This document shows, in pieces, positions 16,228 to 23,976 of a stretch of DNA of 64,000 bases. The notes beneath the pieces are model-generated. The model saw only the letters and a list, made by a program, of their open reading frames with translations. It did not search any database and had not been told where the DNA came from. Origin of the DNA: CAG-103 sp963627135 (lineage in GTDB: Bacteria; Bacillota; Clostridia; Oscillospirales; Oscillospiraceae); the NCBI GenBank assembly GCA_963627135.1, contig CAVFZY010000007.1:124001-188000 (forward strand). The letters are read 5' to 3'. The translations under genes were made by a program, and so were the position numbers. The number at the start of each line of letters is the position of its first letter. Position 1 is the first letter of the stretch.

Positions 16228-17817
16228 TCACAGCGCGCGGCTGTAGGGAATGGCATAGAAAAACAGGAAAAACAGGCCCACGCACAGGCCGAATAGGAGG
16301 TACACCCGCCACAGCCGCCGGTCGGTCCTGCAGGCGGCGGCCTCGTCCGGGCCGATGGGCGCATCGAAGAGGCGCGCACGTGCGAGCTGTTCCTCCTGCG
16401 TCGGCGGCCGGAGCGCGGAGCCGAGCACCGCGCCGAGCACACTGAGCACGATGCCGATGAAAAATGCGTCCGCCCAGACTGGCGGCGTGATGCCGCGCAG
16501 GGCGTAGATCGCCTTGGCGCTCACGCAGCCGAGAAAGCCGAGCAGCATGCCGAGATACGCGCCGCAGCGGCTCAGGCGGCTGCTCCACACGCTGCCGAAG
16601 GCCACGAGACTCCACGCGCCCGCGATGACGGTGCCGCCGAAATACATGATGAGAAAGATGTGCGGGGGATTGAGATACGCCAGCACGAGCACGACAAGGC
16701 TCACCGCCAGCATCGCCCAGCGGGAGCGGGCGAGCTTTTTGCGGTCGTCCCCGGCGTCGGGCAGAATGTCGTTGACGACGGAAAACCCGATCAGCGATAA
16801 AAACGTCGACGCCGACGAGATGCCGGCCGCGCTGATGCCGATGAGCAGCAGCATACCGATGACCGGCGGCAGCACGTGCGTGGCGGCCCAGATCATGGCC
16901 TCGCTGCCGGGGAGGCTGCCGTTGATGTTGCGCACGAACGCGGCGGCAAAGTACAGCGCGATCGTTACAACCATGACGCCTATGGATGACCACACGGACG
17001 AGCGCAGGACGACGTGCTCGTCCTTTGCCATGAGGTAGCGGCTCGTCTGCCACGGGCTGATGGCCACGACGAGCGCCCAGACGATGCCGTAGGTCACGGC
17101 CCAGGCCGTGTTGCTTACGCCGTCGGGGTAGAGATAGTCCGGGTTTCCGGCCCAGGAGAGGATGCCGGGCATGGTGTCGCTGCGGGCGAGCGCTTCGATA
17201 CCGCCAAACCAGCCGCCGCCCGCACGGACGAGAAACGGCACCGCGACGAGCGCGGCCGCGAGAAAGACGAGGAACATGATCGTATCCGTCAGCAGCACGC
17301 CCGGCGAGCCGGAGTAGATCGTGAAGGCGGTGAACGCCAGCCACACGATCACGGCGCACAGCCGGTAGTCATAGCCCGTGATGCTGCTCATGAGCGTGGC
17401 CACGCCCTGAATGGCACTGAGCAGGTACGCGCTCACGGACACGAGCAAAATCACGGCCGAGAGCCGGCGCAGATGCTTCGAGCAGAAGCGGCGGCCGAAA
17501 TACTCCGGCAGCGTCGTCACCTCGCTCCGGCGGATGTACCGTCCGAAGAACCCGGCACCGTAGATATAGCCCGTCGCCTGAATGACGCCGACGGTCACGA
17601 TACCGATGAAAAAGCCGGAGTAGACCTCGCCCGTGTCGCCGAGAAAGGCACCCGTCGAGAGAAACGACGCGATGAGCGACCCGACGATCAGCAGCGTCGG
17701 TGCGTTGCGGCCGGAGACGTAGTAGTCGTTCGTATCCTTGACCATGCGCCCCGCGCCGATGCCGACGGCGAAGAACACGACGAGTGCCGCCAGGATTCCC
17801 AGGAAATACAGATTCAT
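16228..17817 (-). CDS. sodium:solute symporter (SSS) family transporter
   Basis: 529 aa with about 13 hydrophobic segments, N-terminus MNLYFLGILAALVVFFAVG, the SSS-typical YYVSGRNAP and FLGDTGEVYSGFF in the first helices, and SAAGISSASTFLSLIGFSVV in helix 8, where the Na2 sodium site Ser/Thr residues lie. Imports a solute with Na+. Its ATG overlaps the stop of a 34-codon gene as ATGA. The substrate is not readable; amino acids, organic acids or polyols are possible, and neighbouring amide ligases would fit an amino acid or carboxylate. Confidence 0.9.
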   Translation of the reverse strand: MNLYFLGILAALVVFFAVGIGAGRMVKDTNDYYVSGRNAPTLLIVGSLIASFLSTGAFLGDTGEVYSGFFIGIVTVGVIQATGYIYGAGFFGRYIRRSEVTTLPEYFGRRFCSKHLRRLSAVILLVSVSAYLLSAIQGVATLMSSITGYDYRLCAVIVWLAFTAFTIYSGSPGVLLTDTIMFLVFLAAALVAVPFLVRAGGGWFGGIEALARSDTMPGILSWAGNPDYLYPDGVSNTAWAVTYGIVWALVVAISPWQTSRYLMAKDEHVVLRSSVWSSIGVMVVTIALYFAAAFVRNINGSLPGSEAMIWAATHVLPPVIGMLLLIGISAAGISSASTFLSLIGFSVVNDILPDAGDDRKKLARSRWAMLAVSLVVLVLAYLNPPHIFLIMYFGGTVIAGAWSLVAFGSVWSSRLSRCGAYLGMLLGFLGCVSAKAIYALRGITPPVWADAFFIGIVLSVLGAVLGSALRPPTQEEQLARARLFDAPIGPDEAAACRTDRRLWRVYLLFGLCVGLFFLFFYAIPYSRAL

Positions 17818-17918
17818 TTTTTCTGCCCGTCCCTGCGCTTCGGACCCGTCACGGCCCGATAGACGAATGCGGTGATGACGATCCAGACGCCAAAGGCGAC
17901 CGAGAGAACAGCTTCCAT
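17814..17918 (-). CDS. 34-residue symporter-associated small membrane protein
   Basis: 34 aa: one membrane helix (MEAVLSVAFGVWIVITAFVY) and a basic tail ending in KK. GGAGG 7 bases before the ATG, and a 4-base ATGA overlap with the SSS symporter gene. Very short single-helix proteins encoded directly upstream of SSS transporters recur in bacteria and are thought to be accessory subunits. Coding status rests on the RBS, coupling and helix pattern. Confidence 0.7.
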   Translation of the reverse strand: MEAVLSVAFGVWIVITAFVYRAVTGPKRRDGQKK

Positions 17919-17938
17919 ACCGGAACCTCCGTGAGATG

Positions 17939-18994
17939 TTAGTCGAGCTTCAAAAGCACGCGTGCATAGTGGTCGTTATTGACAAACAGGCGGCCGTTGA
18001 GCTCGTCAAACAGCGGCTGATAGCCGTAGCCATCCGTGACCCAGGCATAGCCGCGGTACTGCGCGGTGTTGAAGCCGGGGATGGTGTTGGCCTCGATGAT
18101 GAGCGGGCCGTTTGCAGTCATGGTCACGTCCCAGCCGATGTTGGAGATCTTGCTCGCCAACGGCACGGCGCGGCGCATCATGTCGATGGTTTCTTCCCAA
18201 AACGGGAGCTGCAGACCGGGGAACGGAACGCCCGTTACCGGGTGCGTGTGGTAGTCGATGAAATTGTTCTGATCCACGGCGTCGGTGATCACGACGCCGG
18301 TGCGGATGTCGATCATCGCGGTCAGCGCGTCCTGACAGCCGTTGGAGATGTCCTTTTCGATGGCGGTCGTGAGCACCGGGGCGAACAGATACGTCCCGGA
18401 CGGTGCGGTCACGGTGTAAAAGCGCACGATGCTCACGGCACCGGGGTTGAGCTGCGCGAGCGTCGGGTGCTGCTGAATGTATTCTTCCACGATGCCGCCG
18501 GAATTTGCACGCAAATATGCGAGTGCGTCCGCCTGTTCGGCCTCGGCCGCCGCCGGGAGGATGCGCACGCCTGTGCCCTGACCCTTGCAGTTGGGCTTGT
18601 AGACGACCTTTCCGGCGTCACCGGCGAGCGCGCGCAGCAGCGCCGCGTCCACGGCGGACGCCTGCACGCAGCGGCGGCCGTAAAAGTCGGAAAAGACTTT
18701 GGAGAAGATGTATTTGTTCATGAGGATGGCGATGTAGCGGCGGTCGGTGAAGTTCTTGCGGAACTCCGCGCGCGTCCAGAGCGTGGACATGGTGCGCTTT
18801 TGCGCCTCCGTGCGGTCGTGATAGCCGACCCACTCGTATTCGTTGAGCGAGATGTGGCTGCGCTTCTTGGCCTGCAGGATGTCCTTTTCGATCTCGGCGG
18901 CGTTCTCGCCGTGCCGGGCAGCGTAATCCGTGGCGAAGTCGCGGATGTATCTGCGTGCGGAGATCCAGCTGCTCAGTGTCCGTTTTTGTTCCAT
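17939..18994 (-). CDS. sugar-transfer-associated ATP-grasp ligase (copy 3)
   Basis: 351 aa. N-terminal helical region with the family pattern LNEYEWVGYHDRTEAQKR, FYGR, VVYKPNCKGQGTGVRI (ATP-binding lysine and loop), GGIVEEYIQQHPTLAQLNPG, AVSIVRFYTV and the metal site GWDVTMTANGPLIIEANTIP. AGGAG precedes the start. It lies 20 bases upstream of the symporter small-subunit gene, and is separated from the SnoaL-like gene by two hairpins. Amide-ligase-type chemistry inferred; substrate unknown. Confidence 0.82.
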   Translation of the reverse strand: MEQKRTLSSWISARRYIRDFATDYAARHGENAAEIEKDILQAKKRSHISLNEYEWVGYHDRTEAQKRTMSTLWTRAEFRKNFTDRRYIAILMNKYIFSKVFSDFYGRRCVQASAVDAALLRALAGDAGKVVYKPNCKGQGTGVRILPAAAEAEQADALAYLRANSGGIVEEYIQQHPTLAQLNPGAVSIVRFYTVTAPSGTYLFAPVLTTAIEKDISNGCQDALTAMIDIRTGVVITDAVDQNNFIDYHTHPVTGVPFPGLQLPFWEETIDMMRRAVPLASKISNIGWDVTMTANGPLIIEANTIPGFNTAQYRGYAWVTDGYGYQPLFDELNGRLFVNNDHYARVLLKLD

Positions 18995-19025
18995 GTTGCA
19001 TTCTCCTGCGTCAGATTTGGAGCTT

Positions 19026-19107
19026 CCTCAGCTTTTCAAAGGCATCCGCCGGGGGATGCTTTTGAGAAAATGAGGCGGCAGGCAAGCCGCACATGCGTGC
19101 GGCTTGC
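19026..19107. repeat. two tandem hairpins between the SnoaL-like gene and ATP-grasp copy 3
   Basis: An imperfect long stem-loop at about 19026-19074 (CCTCA...TGAGG ends, GGCATCC/GGATGC core) is followed by a perfect 11-bp stem GCAAGCCGCAC/GTGCGGCTTGC at 19082-19092/19097-19107. Neither has a good U-tract on the minus strand. They may attenuate or process the transcript between the bai-linked and glycan-linked halves. Confidence 0.55.
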
Positions 19108-19115
19108 TTGTTTGC

Positions 19116-19670
19116 TCAGTAATCCGGCGTGTCCCACTCGTCTGGCACCCAGCCCCTGGGCACCGTAGTGCTGCGGAAGCTGCCGTCTATCTCGCGGTAG
19201 GCCATGCGCAGCTTTTGGATGCGCCACGCGCCGTCGCCGCCCTTGACGAAATCGTCGCAGTAGACCATCCAGCTCTGCAGGACCTCGCTGTCATCATAAT
19301 AGCACATGTGATCCTCATATTGGAAGACTCCGCGCGCGTGCGTGTCATCGATCAGCCAGATCATCGGCTGATGGCCCATGTGCATCGTCTGCATGTCCTT
19401 GTTGCACCATTTGGCGTTGCGGGCTTGCAGAAGCTTGCCCTTGACGGCGAGATGCCCGTTGAGGTAGTAGCGGAAGTCGTCCGTGAACAGCTCCATCACA
19501 TACTCCTCTTTTTTCATGTCCATGCACCACCAGTAGAAGTACTTGCACTCGGTGATCTTCTGCAGCTGGCACAGCTGCTCGGGCGTGTATTCCTGACGGC
19601 GGACGTGCTTGATGACGTCAAGCACCATGTCCCGGAATTTGTCCGGAAATGGGATGTTTCTCGTTGCCAC
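19116..19670 (-). CDS. SnoaL/NTF2-fold protein, second BaiE-like dehydratase candidate (BaiI-like?)
   Basis: 184 aa from a GTG at 19670 with AAAGGAG 8 bases upstream; the longer open frame above it is antisense-type noise over the ATP-grasp gene. SnoaL-like fold. KYFYWWCMD (Y44, D51) and MHMGH (H97) match KYFRALD and MHQGH of the BaiE protein 1.2 kb away, so catalytic Tyr and His are retained while the Asp is displaced by two residues. The C-terminus is Trp/Asp rich. It follows an ATP-grasp gene by 25 bases. BaiI of C. scindens, a proposed 7-beta-dehydratase, is of similar type. Function inferred: dehydration or isomerisation of a steroid intermediate. Confidence 0.75.
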   Translation of the reverse strand: MATRNIPFPDKFRDMVLDVIKHVRRQEYTPEQLCQLQKITECKYFYWWCMDMKKEEYVMELFTDDFRYYLNGHLAVKGKLLQARNAKWCNKDMQTMHMGHQPMIWLIDDTHARGVFQYEDHMCYYDDSEVLQSWMVYCDDFVKGGDGAWRIQKLRMAYREIDGSFRSTTVPRGWVPDEWDTPDY

Positions 19671-19695
19671 GATGTGTGCTCCTTTCCGCACGGCG

Positions 19696-20763
19696 TCACA
19701 TCTGCGCGATGAGCGCTTCCAGCTCCGCCTTTCTGCCGGTCTGCGTGATGATCTGCATGCCGCCCATCTGCGCCGTGCAGTTGGCCTCGACCATGCACCA
19801 GCCATGTGTGCTGTAGGCGAGATCCCAGCCGCAGTAGTGGTTGCCGGGCACCATGTTTGCGGCCGTTTTGACCATGTCCACGGCCTTGTCCCATTCCGGG
19901 AGGGAATAGCCGCGAAAGCGCACACCGGTGTCCGGATGGGTCACATAGCGGTGGCCCTTTTTGTCCGCGCCGTCGGAGCAGATGCACCCGGTCTCGGGAT
20001 CGATGAGCGCGCTGATGCCCCCGGCGCTGAAGTTGTCGATGATGCCCTCGCCGCGGCCGACGCGCAGCGTGGGGTGAAACAGCCGTACCTCGCCGCCGGC
20101 CAGAACGACTGTCGGGATGCGCAGCGTGTTGACCGACTGCGGGTGGATGCGCGCCAGTTCCGGCCCCTGCTCGATAATCTGCTCGAGGATGGCGCCGCGC
20201 GCGCTGTAGGCGGCGTGCGCGGCCTCGAGATAAGGGTAGTCGCGGATCGACTCGGCATGTACACCATTGCCGAAGGCGGCGTAAATGGGCTTGACGATGT
20301 AATCCGGGTGCGCCTGCGTAAAATCATGCAGCGCCTCGAGTGCGGCGGGCGTGGGCTGCCCGCCCTTTTTGATGCGCAGCACGTCGCGACCGTAAAAATT
20401 GCGGAACTTCTGGTACGTCAGGTACTTATTCTCGAGCATGTTCGTGTTTTTCGGGTCGTTCATGCGCGGGTAGTAGCTCATGCGGACACCTTCCGTGATG
20501 AAGCCGTCGCGGTAGGCGGCGTCTTTCCCCTCGTAGCCGAAGAGAAAATATTCGTTGTAGTACGAGCCATACCGAAACAGGCTCCGAATCATGTCACGCC
20601 GCAGATGGTACAGGCGCTTTTTGTCGTTCAGCACGTCCACGCCGCGGTACTGGGCTATGGTCTTGTTCAGATCGTTCCGCTTGCGGTGGTAGTAGTTCGC
20701 CTTGCGGTACCAGGTCTGAAAGCGGATCTTGCGGTAGACTTTGCGCCGCAGTTTTTTCAGCAC
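19696..20763 (-). CDS. sugar-transfer-associated ATP-grasp ligase (copy 4), inside the bai operon
   Basis: 355 aa if started at the GTG at 20763 (GGAG 10 bases upstream). The frame is open to a TTG at 20847, but that lies in an intergenic hairpin. Basic N-terminus, YYNEYFLFGYEGKDAAY, IVKPIYAAFGNGVHAE (ATP loop), SVNTLRIPTVV, and GWDLAYSTHGWCMVEANCTA as the metal site. It is the nearest ATP-grasp gene to baiE and shares a transcript with the SnoaL-like gene. Whether it acts on glycans like its relatives or on bile acids is open. The start codon is uncertain. Confidence 0.8.
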   Translation of the reverse strand: MLKKLRRKVYRKIRFQTWYRKANYYHRKRNDLNKTIAQYRGVDVLNDKKRLYHLRRDMIRSLFRYGSYYNEYFLFGYEGKDAAYRDGFITEGVRMSYYPRMNDPKNTNMLENKYLTYQKFRNFYGRDVLRIKKGGQPTPAALEALHDFTQAHPDYIVKPIYAAFGNGVHAESIRDYPYLEAAHAAYSARGAILEQIIEQGPELARIHPQSVNTLRIPTVVLAGGEVRLFHPTLRVGRGEGIIDNFSAGGISALIDPETGCICSDGADKKGHRYVTHPDTGVRFRGYSLPEWDKAVDMVKTAANMVPGNHYCGWDLAYSTHGWCMVEANCTAQMGGMQIITQTGRKAELEALIAQM

Positions 20764-20803
20764 AGGGATCACGCTCCGTTTGCAGGGATTTTTTCGCGTA
20801 TTC

Positions 20804-20846
20804 TGATTCAAGCCGCCATACATCGGATGTACGACGGCTTGAATCA
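20804..20846. repeat. intergenic hairpin between baiE and ATP-grasp copy 4
   Basis: TGATTCAAGCCG...CGGCTTGAATCA arms (20804-20821, 20829-20846; about 18 pairs, two mismatches), starting 11 bases after the baiE stop. No U-run on the minus strand, so it is more likely a processing or partial attenuation element than a strong terminator. Confidence 0.6.
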
Positions 20847-20856
20847 AGCGGGTTAT

Positions 20857-21390
20857 TTATTTCTTCTTGACGACTTTCTTTTTCTTCGGGCGGAACATGT
20901 TGGTGCGGATGCGGTGCGTGTTGTCGCGCTGGAAGGACTCCTCATACACGCGCAGGTAGCCGGTGTCCTCGATCAGCCACTGGCCGTCGATCTTGACGTA
21001 CTTGTCGGTGTAGATGGCCGAGCCCTGGATCTGCGTGCCGCAGTAGGGGTTGCCCTCGGCGAAGATGAGGTTGTCCTGCAGGTACCACTTGCCGTAGGCA
21101 ACGGTGTCGCTCTCGAACCAGATGACCGGGTTGTGGCCCTGATGCATGGTGATCTCGGTATCGGGCATGGACTCCTTGAAGTAGTCGGTGATCTCCTTCG
21201 GGCCGTGGAACACGAGCTTGCCGTTGGAGTAGGCGGTGGAGATGTTCGGGGTCATGGTCGTCTCGAGCTCGTCCCAATTCTTGGTGTCGAGCGCGCGGAA
21301 ATACTTGCTCTTGAGCTCCTTGATGGCCTGCACGTCCTTGAGCTGCTGCACTTCTTTCTCGAGTGCTTCCAGACGTTCTTCAACTGTCAT
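20857..21390 (-). CDS. baiE: bile acid 7-alpha-dehydratase BaiE
   Basis: 177 aa SnoaL/NTF2-fold protein that lines up with C. scindens BaiE almost without gaps from MTVEERLEALEKE onward. The residues known from the BaiE structure fall at identical numbers: Y30, D35, H83 and D106. It removes the 7-alpha-hydroxyl as water from the 3-oxo-Delta4 intermediate, the committed step of secondary bile acid formation. The lysine-rich tail (PKKKKVVKKK) is longer than in C. scindens. AGGAGG precedes the ATG, and the gene follows baiCD by 46 bases. Confidence 0.95.
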   Translation of the reverse strand: MTVEERLEALEKEVQQLKDVQAIKELKSKYFRALDTKNWDELETTMTPNISTAYSNGKLVFHGPKEITDYFKESMPDTEITMHQGHNPVIWFESDTVAYGKWYLQDNLIFAEGNPYCGTQIQGSAIYTDKYVKIDGQWLIEDTGYLRVYEESFQRDNTHRIRTNMFRPKKKKVVKKK

Positions 21391-21436
21391 GATACTAACC
21401 TCCTAATCAGTGATGTGTATGTTTGACCGTTTGTGA

Positions 21437-23362
21437 TCAGACGTTCATGGCGACGGCGTAAGCGTCGGCGGTGGCCTCAATGCCCATGTCGGCCTTCTTG
21501 GCGCTGCCGATCACGTCGCAGGGGATGCCGAGCTCGCTGCAGGCATCGGTCAGATCCTGCGTCGGGCGCGACTGCATGCCGGTGGCGATGATGAGGGAAT
21601 CAAAGTGACGGGTCTTTTCCACGGTTTTCTTGGCCTTGTTCGTGAATGCGTAGGTGATCTCGTGGTCGCCGACCGCGGTGACCTTGGAGTTGCGGCTCTT
21701 CTTGATGGTCTCGCCGGGGTACTCGATGTCGAGGAACATGGTGCGCAGCATGCCCATCTTGTTGCCGACGCGCTTGGAATCCATCACGCGCACATCGGTC
21801 ACGCCGTGCTCGATGAGGAACTCGGCCGTCTCGCAGCCGACACCGCCGCCGCCGAGGATGATGACCTCGCCCTGCGGCAGGACCTTGCCGGCCAGCACGT
21901 CCTCCGCCACGTAGACGTCCTTCGCGGTGTCGAGACCCGGGATGTTCGGGGCCACGAAGTGCGCGCCGGTGGCGACGATCACGTGATCGGGCTTGACTTC
22001 CCTGATCAGCTCGGGCGTGACGGTCACGCCGGTCTTGATCTCGATGCCCATGCGCTTGCACTCTTCGGCGTCCCACATCACGGCGTCGGTGAAGGCCTGC
22101 TTCTTCGGGGCCTTTCCGGCCAGGACGAAGTGGCCGCCGGCGGTCTCCGCCGCTTCATAAACGGTCGGGTTGTGGCCGCGTGCCTTGAGGTACTCGGCTG
22201 CCATCAGGCCGCCGATGCCGGCGCCGATGACCATGACGTTCTTGGCCTTCTCCGGCTTCGGGAGGCCCTTGTACTCCAGGCAGAGCGCCGGGTTGCGGGT
22301 GCAGGTGATGTGCTTGGCGTTCGGGTCGATGACCTTGTCGTAGCAGCCCTCGGTGCAGCCGATGCAGCGGCGGATCTCTGCGTCGCGGCCGGCCTTGGCC
22401 TTGTTGCACCACTCGGGATCGACCAGCTGAGCACGGCCGACGGCGACCATGTCGATCTTGCCTTCGCGGATGAGCTGATCGGCCAGCGCGGGCTCGACGA
22501 TGCGGCCGACGCCGATGACCGGGATGTTCACGCGCGCCTTGATGGCGGCAATGTTGTCCATATTGAAGCCCGGCTCCAGGTTGTAGGGCGGCACTTCGTA
22601 CACGGTCGCGAGGCTGCGGGCATTGCCGCGGGACAGGTCGATCGCATCGACGCCGGCCTCGGCGGCCCAGTTGATGAACTGCACGGTCTCGTCCTGCGTG
22701 GTCACGGCCGGGAGCATCTCGTCGATGGCGTCCAGACGCATGAGCAGCGGCATGTCTTCCGGCATGTTCTTGCGCATCTCGCGAATGACTTCGAGGTTGA
22801 AGCGGCAGCGGTTCTCCAGGCTCTGGTTGCCGTACTCGTCGGTGCGTTTGTTGAGCGAGGGATTCATGAATTCGTGCGGCAGGTAAGTGTGCGCGCCGTG
22901 GAACTCGAGCGCGTCAAAACCGGCCTCGACGGCGAGCTTGGCGGAGCAGCCGAACTGCTTGACGATCTCGTGGATGCGCTCGACGGTCAGCGTGTCGGGC
23001 GTCTCAAGCTTATTGGTCTTGTCGAAGAACTCTTCGGGCACGAAGCCACCGTGCCAAATCTGTACGGCCGCCTTGCCGCCGGCCGCGTGGATCGCGTCGG
23101 TGACCTTGCGCAGCTGGTCTCTGTGGTGCTCATTATAAAGGCCGAGGTACAGGTATGCATGGCACTCGGGGCAGATGGAGACGAGCTCGACAATGTTCAG
23201 GCCGCAGCCGCCGGCTGCGCGCGCCGCGTGGTAGGCGGGGAGGTCCTCGCCGACATCGTTCTTGTCCTTGACCATCTTGGTGTTCATACCCGGCAGGACC
23301 ACACGGTTTTTCAGCTCAAGCCCTCTGAGCTTGATGGGAGAAAACAATGCATCGTAACTCAT
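21437..23362 (-). CDS. baiCD: NADH:flavin oxidoreductase BaiCD (3-oxo-Delta4-bile acid oxidoreductase)
   Basis: 641 aa from the ATG at 23362 (MSYDALFSP, as in C. scindens BaiCD); an in-frame GTG at 23371 overlaps the AAAGGTG signal. OYE-type FMN TIM barrel (1-350), 4Fe-4S cysteines C333, C336, C340 and C354, and an FAD/NAD domain with GAGIGG at 380-385. It interconverts 3-oxo and 3-oxo-Delta4 bile acyl-CoA. First gene of the leftward bai operon, divergent from baiH across 614 bases. Family certain; BaiCD versus BaiH assigned by N-terminus and by the presence of a clear BaiH elsewhere. Confidence 0.93.
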   Translation of the reverse strand: MSYDALFSPIKLRGLELKNRVVLPGMNTKMVKDKNDVGEDLPAYHAARAAGGCGLNIVELVSICPECHAYLYLGLYNEHHRDQLRKVTDAIHAAGGKAAVQIWHGGFVPEEFFDKTNKLETPDTLTVERIHEIVKQFGCSAKLAVEAGFDALEFHGAHTYLPHEFMNPSLNKRTDEYGNQSLENRCRFNLEVIREMRKNMPEDMPLLMRLDAIDEMLPAVTTQDETVQFINWAAEAGVDAIDLSRGNARSLATVYEVPPYNLEPGFNMDNIAAIKARVNIPVIGVGRIVEPALADQLIREGKIDMVAVGRAQLVDPEWCNKAKAGRDAEIRRCIGCTEGCYDKVIDPNAKHITCTRNPALCLEYKGLPKPEKAKNVMVIGAGIGGLMAAEYLKARGHNPTVYEAAETAGGHFVLAGKAPKKQAFTDAVMWDAEECKRMGIEIKTGVTVTPELIREVKPDHVIVATGAHFVAPNIPGLDTAKDVYVAEDVLAGKVLPQGEVIILGGGGVGCETAEFLIEHGVTDVRVMDSKRVGNKMGMLRTMFLDIEYPGETIKKSRNSKVTAVGDHEITYAFTNKAKKTVEKTRHFDSLIIATGMQSRPTQDLTDACSELGIPCDVIGSAKKADMGIEATADAYAVAMNV

Positions 23363-23976
23363 GAAATACACCTTTCTTCATTCATTGAAATGGATCTGAA
23401 TCTGGTTTCCTATACGTCTGCCTGAGAGCGGAGTTCCTTAATCGTGTCCGCCGAACCCGGGAATGATCCGCCGGAGACCGGCCGCTGGTGGTCGGCTTCC
23501 GCTCCTTATCAGCTATTGTAGAAATTTTAACACTAGGCCGCGGACCGTGTCGGAAAGAATGTGGCGTTATCATACGCAAGAAATGTACAAAAACTTGAGT
23601 TTTATTGTCACTCAGCGACAGGAATGTGGCGTAATGTACAAAATGCGACATGGCATCTTGTGCGATTTTGCTTCTTTTCACAGGAAATGGTGGGCAGACA
23701 CGGTGATTTTCCGGCATTTTTTCACCGGACAATTTCGACAAAAAGGGCGCAAAATGTAGTGAAAACGAAAAAACTGTCCGCCTGCGCGCCATCATTTTCT
23801 GAAATTCTTTTTGAAAATGTGGATTATTTAACAAGAAAATGTGCGACATGGCCCAGCTGTTTCCTTTATACTGAAAGCACAAACCATCCGGAGCACCCAT
23901 GCGCTGCGCTTCGGCCGGAACATCCGGCGGGCGGCGTGTGGGATACACATTTAATAATCGTTCAGGAGGCAATCAC
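23363..23976. promoter_or_regulatory. divergent baiCD/baiH control region with repeated motifs
   Basis: AT-richer than its surroundings and without a credible gene; the open frames crossing it lack RBSs. It must hold both bai promoters, though I find no near-consensus -35/-10 pair. Direct repeats: AATGTGGCGTTAT (23558) and AATGTGGCGTAAT (23623); AATGTACAAAA (23582 and 23633); TGCGACATGGC (23644 and 23842); AATGTGGATTAT (23816). This spacing suggests several regulator binding sites. Weak promoter promoters cannot be excluded. Confidence 0.7.

Noticed and set aside
20764..20847. TTG start at 20847 for ATP-grasp copy 4
   Set aside because: Falls inside an intergenic hairpin with no SD; the GTG at 20763 has GGAG upstream, although this start too is uncertain.
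21605..23425. 606-codon plus frame over baiCD
   Set aside because: Antisense to a complete BaiCD homologue; composition is that of a shadow frame.
23382..23972. 196-codon minus frame in the baiCD/baiH intergenic region
   Set aside because: Lies in AT-rich control DNA, lacks an SD and any family pattern, and its residues change character along its length.
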